Below, one piece after another: positions 1-5,784 of a stretch of 20,780 nucleotides of DNA. The stretch comes from Candidatus Zixiibacteriota bacterium (GTDB taxonomy: Bacteria; RBG-13-66-14; B26-G2; WVWN01). Each line of letters begins with the position of its first letter. Position 1 is the first letter of the stretch. Under the pieces are notes generated by a model that was not told where the DNA came from, did no database searches, and worked only from the letters and a program-made list of their open reading frames with translations. Location: NCBI GenBank assembly GCA_030613505.1, contig JAUWLW010000044.1:1-20780 (forward strand), written 5' to 3'. Both the position numbers and the translations under genes were made by a program.

Positions 1-29
1 TTGACACGCGCGGGCCGCTGGTTTATTTT
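1..29 (+). promoter_or_regulatory. Candidate sigma-70-type promoter at the window edge
   Basis: A consensus TTGACA at 1-6 is followed, after a 17-base spacer, by TATTTT at 24-29; TTATAC at 28-33 is an alternative -10. It points into a region with strong hairpins and no convincing protein gene, so it could drive a structured RNA or an untranslated leader. Promoter prediction by eye only. Confidence 0.4.
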
Positions 30-456
30 ATACGTGGAGGATGGCGCAGGTTAGTAGCCCGAAGGTAGGCCAATTGAGGGAAGCAGAAAACGGTAGAAAC
101 CGACCCCGCCTTGTTAACGCCACGCGCGTTAGGGGGCGGGGTGATTACGTGGGCGGCGGTACAACTACGTCTTCTTGTGGCCAAGGAATTCATTAACGCC
201 GTGGGGTGGTTAAATTCGCGCCCCTATTGCCCGCCGCCTAACGGTCGGCGGTAGCGGGACGCAATAAAAGATAGAGAAGGTCCAATCCATTCGGGGATAG
301 ATAAAACACGAACCCTAGGAATGCGTGTTATCATGCGGCAGTCGGGTCGCAAAAAAACTTGACGGCGCGCCAGGCAACTGCGCCGAAGTGGTATAAGTTG
401 TTGACGAACGGATTAAAAATGGATAGTGATTTAGTAACTAAGCGAGGTATGAGACG
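30..456 (+). other. Non-coding, hairpin-rich region upstream of the cyclase-like gene; possible structured RNA
   Basis: No convincing gene lies here. A 51-codon frame (41-196) opens with ATG directly abutting a GGAGG, too close to work as a ribosome-binding site, and its peptide (rich in Arg, Gly and Thr) resembles nothing known to me. Visible hairpins: CGGT/ACCG at 91-102; a two-part stem at 104-141 (CCCCGCC with GGCGGGG, inner TAACGC with GCGTTA); 230-258 (CCCG-CCGCC with GGCGG-CGGG); AACACG/CGTGTT at 305-329; CGGCGC/GCGCCG at 363-385. With the promoter-like element at base 1 this could be a small RNA or the leader of the downstream operon. I could not match it to RNase P RNA, tmRNA, SRP RNA or 6S RNA by recognisable motifs. 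Confidence 0.3.
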
Positions 457-1128
457 ATGCCCATAAACAATTTTGAAGGTGATACTTTCGTGGCTTTTCT
501 TGATATATCCGGGTTCAAAACATTAATTGAAGAAGACCCTAAAAACGCGGTAGAAGCTTTAAAATCATTCTACCAAATAGGCTACGAAACCCTACCAGGG
601 CCGGGCAATATAGAAGGTATATTCGTCTCGGATTCTGCTATACTTTTCGTGCGTGGTAACTCCGATGATGATATTTTGTCGCTTACTGATTTGATGGGGG
701 TAATAAGAACTATAAATAAGGAGATGTTAAAAAAAGACTTTATGTTATCGACTGCTATAGCATTTGGCAAATTCGGTTTCCAGAATAGGATAGAGTTTGT
801 GGGTATAGAGAAAAACCTATTGTACGGTAACGCTTATATTTCGGGTTTTCTAGATAACGAAAACGGGAAACCACCGATACAACCAGGTCAATGCAGAATC
901 GTAAAGGAAAACCTACCTTTGGAGGTTTTAATGCGCCTAGACCTTTCGGATAATAATAATTTAGTATTATCGCTGACTACGACCAGAGACGGTGACGAGG
1001 GCCATTATTATTTTTATTGGATGGTGGATAGCGATAATGAAATCGAACGGTTCGAAAAGCGTTATACGAGTACATATAGGCTTAAATACTCCGGTATGTT
1101 GGAGGCTTTAAAGGGTGATAGGATTTAG
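457..1128 (+). CDS. Class III nucleotidyl-cyclase-fold protein (putative, possibly degenerate)
   Basis: Soluble 223-residue protein with no signal peptide or membrane segment. The N-terminus FLDISGF (residues 14-20) and the hairpin strand SDSAILF (58-64) match the two metal-binding strands of class III adenylate/guanylate cyclases, with D16 and D59 in the metal-ligand positions. STAIAFGKFGF (98-108) fits the strand after them. The later GNAYISGFL (124-132) aligns with the family's G-x-x-N-x-A-x-R-L motif, but the transition-state Asn and Arg are not evident, so it may be inactive or a nucleotide sensor. Start chosen at ATG 457 with GAGG at 444-447. It is strikingly AT-rich (TTA, ATA and TAT codons are common) compared with the GC-rich neighbours, suggesting recent transfer. 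The alarmone synthetase gene starts 61 bases downstream, probably in the same operon. Fold call moderately sure; activity unknown. Confidence 0.65.
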   Translation: MPINNFEGDTFVAFLDISGFKTLIEEDPKNAVEALKSFYQIGYETLPGPGNIEGIFVSDSAILFVRGNSDDDILSLTDLMGVIRTINKEMLKKDFMLSTAIAFGKFGFQNRIEFVGIEKNLLYGNAYISGFLDNENGKPPIQPGQCRIVKENLPLEVLMRLDLSDNNNLVLSLTTTRDGDEGHYYFYWMVDSDNEIERFEKRYTSTYRLKYSGMLEALKGDRI

Positions 1129-1189
1129 TTTTTCAATATTATTCCTAAAAATATCCGAATTGGCCTCCTTGGACGATTAATAAAGCATT

Positions 1190-2206
1190 ATGGTTAAAAA
1201 GGACAAAGAAACTACTGAGAAGGAATATAACGCTCTCGTGCCGATTTACGAGAAGTTGGCGACTAATCTTAAACGCGATTTGGAAAGCCTAATAATTAAG
1301 GCCGGTATCGAAACCCTACCTATTAGTTACCGTATTAAAACTTTCGATTCTCTATGGGGTAAGAAAGAAAGGAAAGGCTATACCGAACCTTTAGATGAAA
1401 CTGAAGATATTTGTGGTTTGAGGATCGTTTGTTTCTACCCTTCCGATATAGAGAAACTTTCGGATTTAATCCAAACGGAATTTGTAGTTTTAGAAAAGAC
1501 CGATAAACAAGAATTACTCGACCCAGACAAATTCGGTTACCGTTCCCACCACTATATTATTAAATTGAAAGAGGAATGGCTCGAAGCACCTTGCTACCGG
1601 GGCCTCGGCGATCTTAAAGTCGAATTACAAGTAAGGACCATATTAATGCACGCATGGGCGGATATAAGCCATAAACTAGAGTATAAGGACGAAGAACAAG
1701 TTCCGGGTCAGTTCAAACGGAAACTTTGCCAAATCAGTGCTTTATTTGAAATGGCAGATGCCCAATTCGATGCGTTGCGTGAGGAAAAAGAAGAATATAG
1801 GGAAATCTTATTATCGGAAGAAGCAAAGAAAACGGGGCAATTCGACGTCGAACAACCTTTAAATATTGATAGCCTCCAAGCTTTCTTAGATTTTTATTTC
1901 CCGGATAGGTACGGTGATTATAAAACTATTAGTGAACTTTTAGGGGAAATTATCGAATATGGTATTAATATAGAGGACCTAGTTTTAGGTTACGAAAGAG
2001 TAAAAAATATTATAACTGAATTCGAAAAGGAGGAATTCGGAGAAGAATACGAAAAAGGTATACGTTGCCATAAGGAAGGGGTTACCCGTATGATTCTAGA
2101 TTTAACTCATGATCATTATTGGGATAATCGATTCGTAGAGTTCTCCGGCGACGAAGATAGAGAAAAATATCGTGACCTAGTCGTCCATTGGAGAAAACGT
2201 TTATAA
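1190..2206 (+). CDS. RelA/SpoT-domain (p)ppGpp synthetase-like protein with C-terminal extension
   Basis: A 338-residue soluble protein with a complete synthetase-domain signature. R48/K50 and K58/K59 sit in the ATP-binding basic segment, D73 is in EDICGLRIV (Mg-binding), FGYRSHHYII (115-124) carries the Tyr that stacks the guanine, and E145 is in ELQVRTILMHAWADISHKLEYK-type sequence (second catalytic acid). The family transfers pyrophosphate from ATP to the 3'-OH of GDP/GTP, or in toxSAS members makes ppApp or pyrophosphorylates tRNA. There is no HD hydrolase, TGS or ACT domain, so it is a small alarmone synthetase. A roughly 130-residue acidic helical tail (about 205-338) is unrecognised. 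No clear Shine-Dalgarno site before ATG 1190; translation may depend on the upstream gene. AT-rich like its partner at 457. Such a stand-alone synthetase beside an unrelated small gene recalls toxSAS toxin-antitoxin and phage-defence loci, but its role here is inferred. Confidence 0.85.
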   Translation: MVKKDKETTEKEYNALVPIYEKLATNLKRDLESLIIKAGIETLPISYRIKTFDSLWGKKERKGYTEPLDETEDICGLRIVCFYPSDIEKLSDLIQTEFVVLEKTDKQELLDPDKFGYRSHHYIIKLKEEWLEAPCYRGLGDLKVELQVRTILMHAWADISHKLEYKDEEQVPGQFKRKLCQISALFEMADAQFDALREEKEEYREILLSEEAKKTGQFDVEQPLNIDSLQAFLDFYFPDRYGDYKTISELLGEIIEYGINIEDLVLGYERVKNIITEFEKEEFGEEYEKGIRCHKEGVTRMILDLTHDHYWDNRFVEFSGDEDREKYRDLVVHWRKRL

Positions 2207-2239
2207 TTTCGGTCTTATTGTTTTTTTCACTAAACCAAA

Positions 2240-2262
2240 GCCGCCCTTGCGGGCGGCCTTTT
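2240..2262 (+). terminator. Rho-independent terminator after the alarmone synthetase gene
   Basis: Perfect stem GCCGCCC-ttgc-GGGCGGC followed by CTTTTC, 33 bases past the stop codon. The reverse strand reads CTTTGGTTT after the hairpin, so it may act in both directions. The same hairpin recurs at 2511 and 2786 as part of the downstream repeat unit. Confidence 0.75.
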
Positions 2263-2272
2263 CTCGAGTTGC

Positions 2273-2362
2273 TTTCGGGCGCGGTGTTAGCGGTCCTCTT
2301 CCTCTTTCTTCTGCTTCGGGTAGAACGGGACGTAGATCAGGACCGCGACGCCCACCATCAGC
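2273..2362 (-). pseudogene. Truncated copy 1 of the DUF6249 gene 3' end
   Basis: Read on the minus strand, 2361-2287 encodes 24 residues and a stop, beginning LMVGVAVLIYVPFY and ending QKKEEEDR, in the same frame as the C-terminus of the gene at 2835-3425. Differences are mostly conservative or silent (I to V, N to D), and homology ends abruptly at the REP-like palindrome. There is no start codon or upstream body. Confidence 0.8.
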
Positions 2363-2366
2363 AATC

Positions 2367-2485
2367 GTAGGGGACGACCTTCAGGTCGGCCCACCTTGCC
2401 GCCGGCGTAGCCGGCGTTTTGATATGAAATGCGGGTTTCACATTTAAACACCTTAAGGTGGCCGGACCTAAAGGTCCGGCCCTAC
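2367..2485. repeat. REP-like inverted palindrome pair, copy 1
   Basis: The left arm 2367-2397 contains CGACCT-tc-AGGTCG. The right arm 2455-2485 contains GGACCT-aa-AGGTCC and ends in ccctac, an inverted version of the left arm's gtaggg end. Between them is CGCCGGC-gta-GCCGGCG (2400-2416) and an unconserved spacer. It looks like a BIME or MITE-type non-autonomous element; no target-site duplication was identified. Confidence 0.6.
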
Positions 2486-2510
2486 GAGACCCGGCCCTCA
2501 ATAGCGTAAA

Positions 2511-2535
2511 GGCCGCCCTTGCGGGCGGCCTTTTT
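2511..2535 (+). terminator. Terminator-like hairpin, repeat unit 2
   Basis: GGCCGCCC-ttgc-GGGCGGCC followed by five T. It is a duplicate of the hairpin at 2240 inside the tandem unit, with no gene of its own upstream. Confidence 0.6.
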
Positions 2536-2545
2536 CTTACGTTGC

Positions 2546-2635
2546 GTTCGGGCGCAGCGTTAGCGGTTCTCTTCCTCTTTCTTCTGCCTCCGGTATAACG
2601 GGACGTAGATCAGGATGGCGACGCCGACCAGCAGC
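2546..2635 (-). pseudogene. Truncated copy 2 of the DUF6249 gene 3' end
   Basis: Minus-strand 2634-2560 encodes 24 residues plus a stop (starts LLVGVAILIYVPLYRR, ends KKEEENR). It is nearly identical to the last residues of the intact gene at 2835 and keeps its frame and stop codon. It is truncated at its 5' side by the palindrome beginning at 2640. Confidence 0.8.
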
Positions 2636-2639
2636 AATC

Positions 2640-2761
2640 GTAGGGGACGACCTTCAGGTCGGCCCACCTTGCCGCCGGCGTAGCCGGCGTTTTTAATATG
2701 AATTACGGTTTTCCTTATTAATAAGTACCTACCGTGGCCGGGTCTAAAGACCCGGCCCTAC
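2640..2761. repeat. REP-like inverted palindrome pair, copy 2
   Basis: The left arm 2640-2670 is identical to that of copy 1. The right arm 2732-2761 carries GGGTCT-aa-AGACCC where copy 1 has GGACCT-aa-AGGTCC: both stem sides changed together while the loop stayed the same. The spacer between the arms differs completely from copy 1. Confidence 0.6.
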
Positions 2762-2785
2762 GAGACCCGGCCCTCAATAGCGTAA

Positions 2786-2810
2786 GGCCGCCCATCCGGG
2801 CGGCCTTTTT
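2786..2810 (+). terminator. Terminator-like hairpin next to the DUF6249 gene end
   Basis: GGCCGCCC-atcc-GGGCGGCC followed by five T on the plus strand, 25 bases beyond the stop of the minus-strand gene. On the minus strand the T-run is poor (TTACGC), so termination in the gene's own direction would be weak. Confidence 0.5.
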
Positions 2811-2834
2811 CACAGGTTACTTTCGGGCGCGGCG

Positions 2835-3425
2835 CTAGCGGTTCTCTTCCTCTTTCTTCTGCTTCCGGTAGAACGGGACGTAGATCAGGATGGCGACGCC
2901 GATGAGCAGCGGGATGAGGCCCCACACCGCCTGCACCGCCCCACAGACGACGCCCAGCGCGATGGAGAGCGCGATACCCAGGGCGGTAAGGATCAGGCCG
3001 CCCAGCAGCGGCGGGGGGTGGCGGGGATACCGCATCCGCATAAAGAGCTCCGGCGGCAGCTCCCGGCCCTCCTTGATGGCGAGTTGTATCGTCTCTTGCC
3101 GCATCTGCGCCGCCCGGTGCGCCACTAATATCGCGATGATGACGACCGCGGCCACGCCGAGTATGAATATTATCGGGACCATCATGCCGAATATCGGGAT
3201 CATCACTTTCATCTTCCGTACTTCGCTGTCCGGCTCGAGCGGCGCCAGGTCCTCGTCGCCGCAGGGTTCCTCGTCGCCCACGGCCGTCACGATTTTGAGT
3301 CCTTTACGGGGCGTCTCGGCCGTTGCGGCCGCCGGCTCGCCCTTTTCCTCCTGCGCCGCGGCGGCCCCGGCCAGCATCGCCGCGAGCGTTATCAACAATA
3401 TTGTAGCGGGGAGAAATTTCCTCAT
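2835..3425 (-). CDS. DUF6249-type membrane protein, sigma-factor-linked
   Basis: A 196-residue protein with a signal peptide (residues 1-24, cut near AAAA-QEE), an acidic periplasmic stretch, one long membrane segment (about 74-102), a cytoplasmic-type loop MRQETIQLAIKEGRELPPEL, and two further hydrophobic segments (about 140-183) ending in a basic/acidic tail. The loop resembles the DUF6249 family, which is commonly found beside ECF sigma factors; function unknown. ATG at 3425 is preceded by GGAGG on the minus strand. It is divergent from the sigma factor at 3599 and has an ECF-like promoter candidate upstream, so it may be a target or modulator of that regulon. Its 3' end is duplicated twice downstream. 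Family call by pattern recognition, not a search. Confidence 0.7.
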   Translation of the reverse strand: MRKFLPATILLITLAAMLAGAAAAQEEKGEPAAATAETPRKGLKIVTAVGDEEPCGDEDLAPLEPDSEVRKMKVMIPIFGMMVPIIFILGVAAVVIIAILVAHRAAQMRQETIQLAIKEGRELPPELFMRMRYPRHPPPLLGGLILTALGIALSIALGVVCGAVQAVWGLIPLLIGVAILIYVPFYRKQKKEEENR

Positions 3426-3480
3426 TTCGTATCCTCCGTCTATTTGAAAGTATTAATTCCTTCGGCCTTCTCGCCCGTAC

Positions 3481-3507
3481 GACGCTTGGCGTGCCGGGTT
3501 TGTTTCA
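3481..3507 (-). promoter_or_regulatory. Candidate ECF-type promoter for the DUF6249 gene
   Basis: On the minus strand, TGAAAC (plus 3507-3502) is followed after 17 bases by CGTC (plus 3484-3481). This resembles the TGAAAC / CGTC-CGTA style of SigW-like ECF promoters and lies about 60-80 bases upstream of the DUF6249 start. It would make this gene a target of the adjacent sigma factor. By-eye match only. Confidence 0.35.
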
Positions 3508-3587
3508 AAAAAAGTATTGTCGACGCCCCGGCCCGGCGGTGTGTTAATATTCGCAACAAAATCGCGGGGGAAACCGTCTTATATTTT

Positions 3588-3597
3588 GGAACGTTCC
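3588..3597. promoter_or_regulatory. Short palindrome before the sigma factor start
   Basis: The perfect 10-base palindrome GGAACGTTCC lies one base before the ATG at 3599, just after a TATATT (3580-3585) that could be a -10 element. If so the transcript leader is only a few bases, and a protein bound here would block initiation. Function is speculative. Confidence 0.25.
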
Positions 3598-3598
3598 T

Positions 3599-4174
3599 AT
3601 GGCCCGGGCGAGCGAATTCGACGAGCAGGCCGTGATAGGCCGCTGCCGCGCCGGCGACGAGAAGGCGTGGCGCGCGCTGGTGGAGAGGTACCAGGGTATG
3701 GTGTACTCCATCGCACGGCGCGTTGCCGGGGCCGCCGCGGACGACGCGGCCCAGGAGACGTTCCTGCGGGTCTTCCGCAAGCTGCACACCTACCGCGCGG
3801 ATCGGGGCGCGAAGTTCTCGAGCTGGCTCTACCGCGTGGCGTACAATGTTGCTTGCGACGTCGCCTCGAGGCGGGGCCCGGTCGCCGACCCGTCCGGGGG
3901 TTGCGAGAGGCCGTACGAGGGCCCCGGTCCGGAGGAGCTGGCGGCCGGCGCCGAGCACGCGGCCGTCGCGCGGGAGGCGCTGGCGTCGATACGACCCGAG
4001 TACCGGAACGTCCTCGAGCTGTATTACCTGATGGGGAAGTCGTACGAGCAGGTTTCGGAGATAACGGAGTTGCCGCTGGGCACCGTGAAGTCCTATATTT
4101 ACCGGGGCAAGAAAGAGGTCCTGACGTCGCTTCGGCGGATGGGCGTCGCCGACGCGCTGGCCGGGGGAATGTGA
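3599..4174 (+). CDS. ECF-family RNA polymerase sigma factor
   Basis: 191 residues, the normal size for an extracytoplasmic-function sigma factor. Region 2 spans about residues 11-93: ALVERYQGMVYSIARR, then DDAAQETFLRVFRKLHTYR for core binding and -10 recognition, then FSSWLYRVAYNVACD. A linker rich in Pro, Gly and Glu follows. Region 4 (about 125-175) has the helix-turn-helix SYEQVSEITELPLGTVKSYIYRGK for -35 recognition. It directs RNA polymerase to a stress or envelope regulon. The stop is one base before the anti-sigma ATG, so the two are translationally coupled. No Shine-Dalgarno precedes ATG 3599, and a -10-like TATATT lies only 13 bases before it, suggesting a very short or absent leader. 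The divergent DUF6249 gene is a likely partner. Confidence 0.93.
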   Translation: MARASEFDEQAVIGRCRAGDEKAWRALVERYQGMVYSIARRVAGAAADDAAQETFLRVFRKLHTYRADRGAKFSSWLYRVAYNVACDVASRRGPVADPSGGCERPYEGPGPEELAAGAEHAAVAREALASIRPEYRNVLELYYLMGKSYEQVSEITELPLGTVKSYIYRGKKEVLTSLRRMGVADALAGGM

Positions 4175-4175
4175 T

Positions 4176-4661
4176 ATGGTGGATTGCGAAAAGTTTACGG
4201 AGATATTGGCCTCGGGCGAGGACGCCGCTCCCGACGACCGCGACGCGGCCCGCGAGCACGCCGCCGTCTGCGAGGAGTGTCGCCTGGTCGGCGACGCGTT
4301 CGCGCGTTTCGAGGGGGCGACGGCCGAAGTGGAGCGGGCGCCGGCGGGGTTCGCTTCCCGGGCGGTGGCGCGGCTGCCGTTGGGCGAGAGGCCCGGAGCG
4401 TTCGTACCGCCTCTTCGGTGGGGGAATTGGCCGGCGACGTGGATAGGGGCCGGCGCCGCGACCCTGGCCGCGGCGATACTGGGAGGCCTCGTGGCCTACT
4501 TCGCCTACACCGACCCGGAGGGGCTGGCCGCGGCGGCCAACGCGTTCGCCAATATGCCGGCCGTGGACGTCACGACGTTTGGGTCCATCGTGGGCGCGTC
4601 GGCCGCGGCCGCCGCCGTCGCCGGCTTCCTGGCCTATTACTACCTCGTGCCGGCGGACTAA
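4176..4661 (+). CDS. Zinc-finger (ZAS-type) membrane anti-sigma factor
   Basis: 161 residues. The N-terminal cytosolic part carries H28-x3-C32-x2-C35 with an extra C4, the zinc-binding anti-sigma signature that holds the partner ECF factor inactive. A variable linker follows, then two hydrophobic, Ala/Gly-rich segments (about 88-113 and 133-158), implying membrane anchoring. It starts one base after the sigma factor stop, with GGGGGA just upstream as ribosome-binding site, the standard sigma/anti-sigma arrangement. The last 54 coding bases plus the terminator are duplicated at 5705-5807, beyond the next gene. Anti-sigma identity rests on the motif and context; the signal it senses is not visible. 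Confidence 0.85.
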   Translation: MVDCEKFTEILASGEDAAPDDRDAAREHAAVCEECRLVGDAFARFEGATAEVERAPAGFASRAVARLPLGERPGAFVPPLRWGNWPATWIGAGAATLAAAILGGLVAYFAYTDPEGLAAAANAFANMPAVDVTTFGSIVGASAAAAAVAGFLAYYYLVPAD

Positions 4662-4709
4662 GTTATGTAAAATCGTGTCATGAAACGCCGCCCGCGAGGG
4701 CGGTTTTTT
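4607..4709 (+). repeat. Direct repeat, copy A: anti-sigma 3' end plus terminator
   Basis: Bases 4607-4703 match 5705-5801 at a constant offset of 1098 with no gaps and about six mismatches. The repeat covers the last 17 codons, the stop codon, the short 3' UTR and the hairpin. Together the two copies bracket the dehydrogenase gene. Confidence 0.9.
4688..4709 (+). terminator. Rho-independent terminator of the sigma/anti-sigma operon
   Basis: CCGCCC-gcga-GGGCGG followed by six T, 26 bases after the anti-sigma stop codon. Confidence 0.85.
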
Positions 4710-4792
4710 ACCGTTCTCCTCCAACCACAGATGCCGCCGTTTTCCCTCCTGCAGAGTGGAGATGTATTATTTAATAAGTCGAGGATTTAATT

Positions 4793-4798
4793 TATACT
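4793..4798 (+). promoter_or_regulatory. Possible -10 element for the dehydrogenase gene
   Basis: TATACT in an AT-rich stretch (4765-4798), 30 bases before the TTG start and following the terminator at 4688-4709. No good -35 is visible. Confidence 0.3.
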
Positions 4799-4828
4799 AG
4801 CGGGGCTGAGAGCACAGGAGGAAGCGTC

Positions 4829-5680
4829 TTGCGCGGAAGAATCTGCATCGTTACCGGCGCGAACTCGGGGATAGGGAAGGCGACGGCTTTGGGCCTGGCC
4901 GAGATGGGCGCCGCGGTGGTCATGCTTTGCCGCGACCGGCGCCGCGGCGAGGCGGCGCGAGCCGAGATAAGAGAGAGGAGCGGCAACGACGCCGTCGACT
5001 TGATGCTCGCGGACCTCTCCGTCCAAACCTCCATCCGCGGCTTCGTCGAGGAGTTCAAGCGCGCGTACGGCCGCCTCCACGTCCTGGTCAACAACGCCGG
5101 CGTTATCGCGGCGCGGCGCACGGTTACCGCGGACGGCCTCGAGATGACGTTCGCGGTCAACTACCTGGCGCCTTTCCTGCTGACCAACCTCCTCCTGGAC
5201 GTACTTAAGGCGAACGCGCCGGCGCGCGTCGTCAACGTCGCCGGCAGTTTTCACAGGATGGCCGCCGTTAACTTCGAAGACCTCCAGTTTGAGGAGAATT
5301 ACGGCGTCGCCCGGGCCGGCAGTCGGTCGAAGTTGGCGTTGATCCTTTTCACGTACGAGCTGGCGCGAAGGCTGGGGGGTACGGCCGTAACGGCGAACTG
5401 CCTCCACCCCGGCGCCGTACGCACCGGCATCTCCAAGGGTTTGCGCTGGTATTTACGCGCGCCGGCGTTTATCATGCGGCCCTTTTTCCTGAGTCCGGAG
5501 GAAGGCGCGAGCACGAGTATTTACCTCGCCTCTTCGCCGGCGGTGGAAGCCGTGACGGGCAAGTATTTTAGCAAAATGAAAGAAGCCAAGTCGTCGCCGG
5601 CGTCGTACGACGGGGCGGTCGCGCAGCGGCTCTGGCGCGTAAGCGAAGAGCTAACTAATCTCGAACGCGACGCGCGCTAA
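4829..5680 (+). CDS. Short-chain dehydrogenase/reductase family protein lacking the catalytic Tyr
   Basis: 283 residues, similar to the retinol-dehydrogenase-like branch of SDRs (NADP(H)-dependent alcohol/carbonyl oxidoreductases). TGANSGIG (9-16) binds the cofactor, R35-D36 fits NADP preference, NNAG is at 88-91, N111 and S140 are present, and HPGAVRTGIS follows the active-site region. In the YxxSK motif only SK (S167-K168) remains: the position four residues before K168 is G164, so the catalytic Tyr is missing, and the nearest Tyr (Y158) is out of register. It may be inactive, use another residue, or do something else. The start is TTG 4829, supported by AGGAGGAA at 4816-4823; there is no better ATG. 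It stands between direct repeats of the anti-sigma tail (4607 and 5705), as if inserted behind that operon. Confidence 0.88.
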   Translation: MRGRICIVTGANSGIGKATALGLAEMGAAVVMLCRDRRRGEAARAEIRERSGNDAVDLMLADLSVQTSIRGFVEEFKRAYGRLHVLVNNAGVIAARRTVTADGLEMTFAVNYLAPFLLTNLLLDVLKANAPARVVNVAGSFHRMAAVNFEDLQFEENYGVARAGSRSKLALILFTYELARRLGGTAVTANCLHPGAVRTGISKGLRWYLRAPAFIMRPFFLSPEEGASTSIYLASSPAVEAVTGKYFSKMKEAKSSPASYDGAVAQRLWRVSEELTNLERDAR

Positions 5681-5704
5681 CCTGAGATAAAGAGGGGGTG
5701 CGTA

Positions 5705-5759
5705 GGCCGCCGCCGTCGCCGGCTTCCCGGCGTATTACTACCTCGTGCCGGCGGACTAA
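5705..5759 (+). pseudogene. Truncated copy of the anti-sigma gene 3' end
   Basis: Encodes 17 in-frame residues (AAAVAGFPAYYYLVPAD) and a stop, matching the C-terminus of the anti-sigma factor with one or two substitutions (L to P). The copy begins 24 bases after the dehydrogenase stop and continues into the duplicated terminator. Confidence 0.88.
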
Positions 5760-5784
5760 GTTATGTAAAATCGTTTCACAAAAG

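Larger units (their letters stand above)
2240..2834. repeat. Tandem repeat block: terminator + DUF6249 gene tail + inverted REP-like palindromes
   Basis: Unit 1 spans about 2240-2511 (272 bases), unit 2 about 2512-2786 (275 bases), and a third partial unit starts at 2787 and runs into the intact DUF6249 gene. Each full unit has: a GGCCGCCC/GGGCGGCC hairpin with T-run; about 90 bases homologous to the 3' end of the minus-strand gene ending at 2835; a gtaggggacgacctt-type palindrome; the spaced stem CGCCGGC-gta-GCCGGCG; a divergent 40-60 base spacer; and an inverted palindrome ending in ccggccctac. No complete gene lies in 2207-2834. Confidence 0.85.

Noticed and set aside
66-90. GGGAAGCAG stretch recalling the SRP RNA apical loop
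   Set aside because: The conserved GGTCCGGAAGG context and the surrounding helix of SRP RNA are absent.
41-196. 51-codon reading frame behind the first promoter
   Set aside because: The GGAGG abuts the ATG with no spacing, the peptide has no recognisable features, and the DNA forms strong hairpins instead.
236-242. GCCTAAC, resembling an integron attC core site
   Set aside because: No matching GTTAGGC-type partner at attC distance on either side, and no integrase in the window.
457-2206. Calling the pair a Pycsar or CBASS system
   Set aside because: No known effector type (TIR, membrane, phospholipase, nuclease) is present and the cyclase motif is incomplete, so the name would overstate the evidence.
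2188-2447. Short open frames overlapping the terminator and repeat block
   Set aside because: They run through a terminator hairpin and gene-tail repeats, with no start signals or recognisable protein.
3597-4724. Long minus-strand open frame opposite the sigma/anti-sigma genes
   Set aside because: Arg/Pro-rich antisense shadow of GC-rich genes; the plus strand carries clear ECF and zinc-finger motifs.
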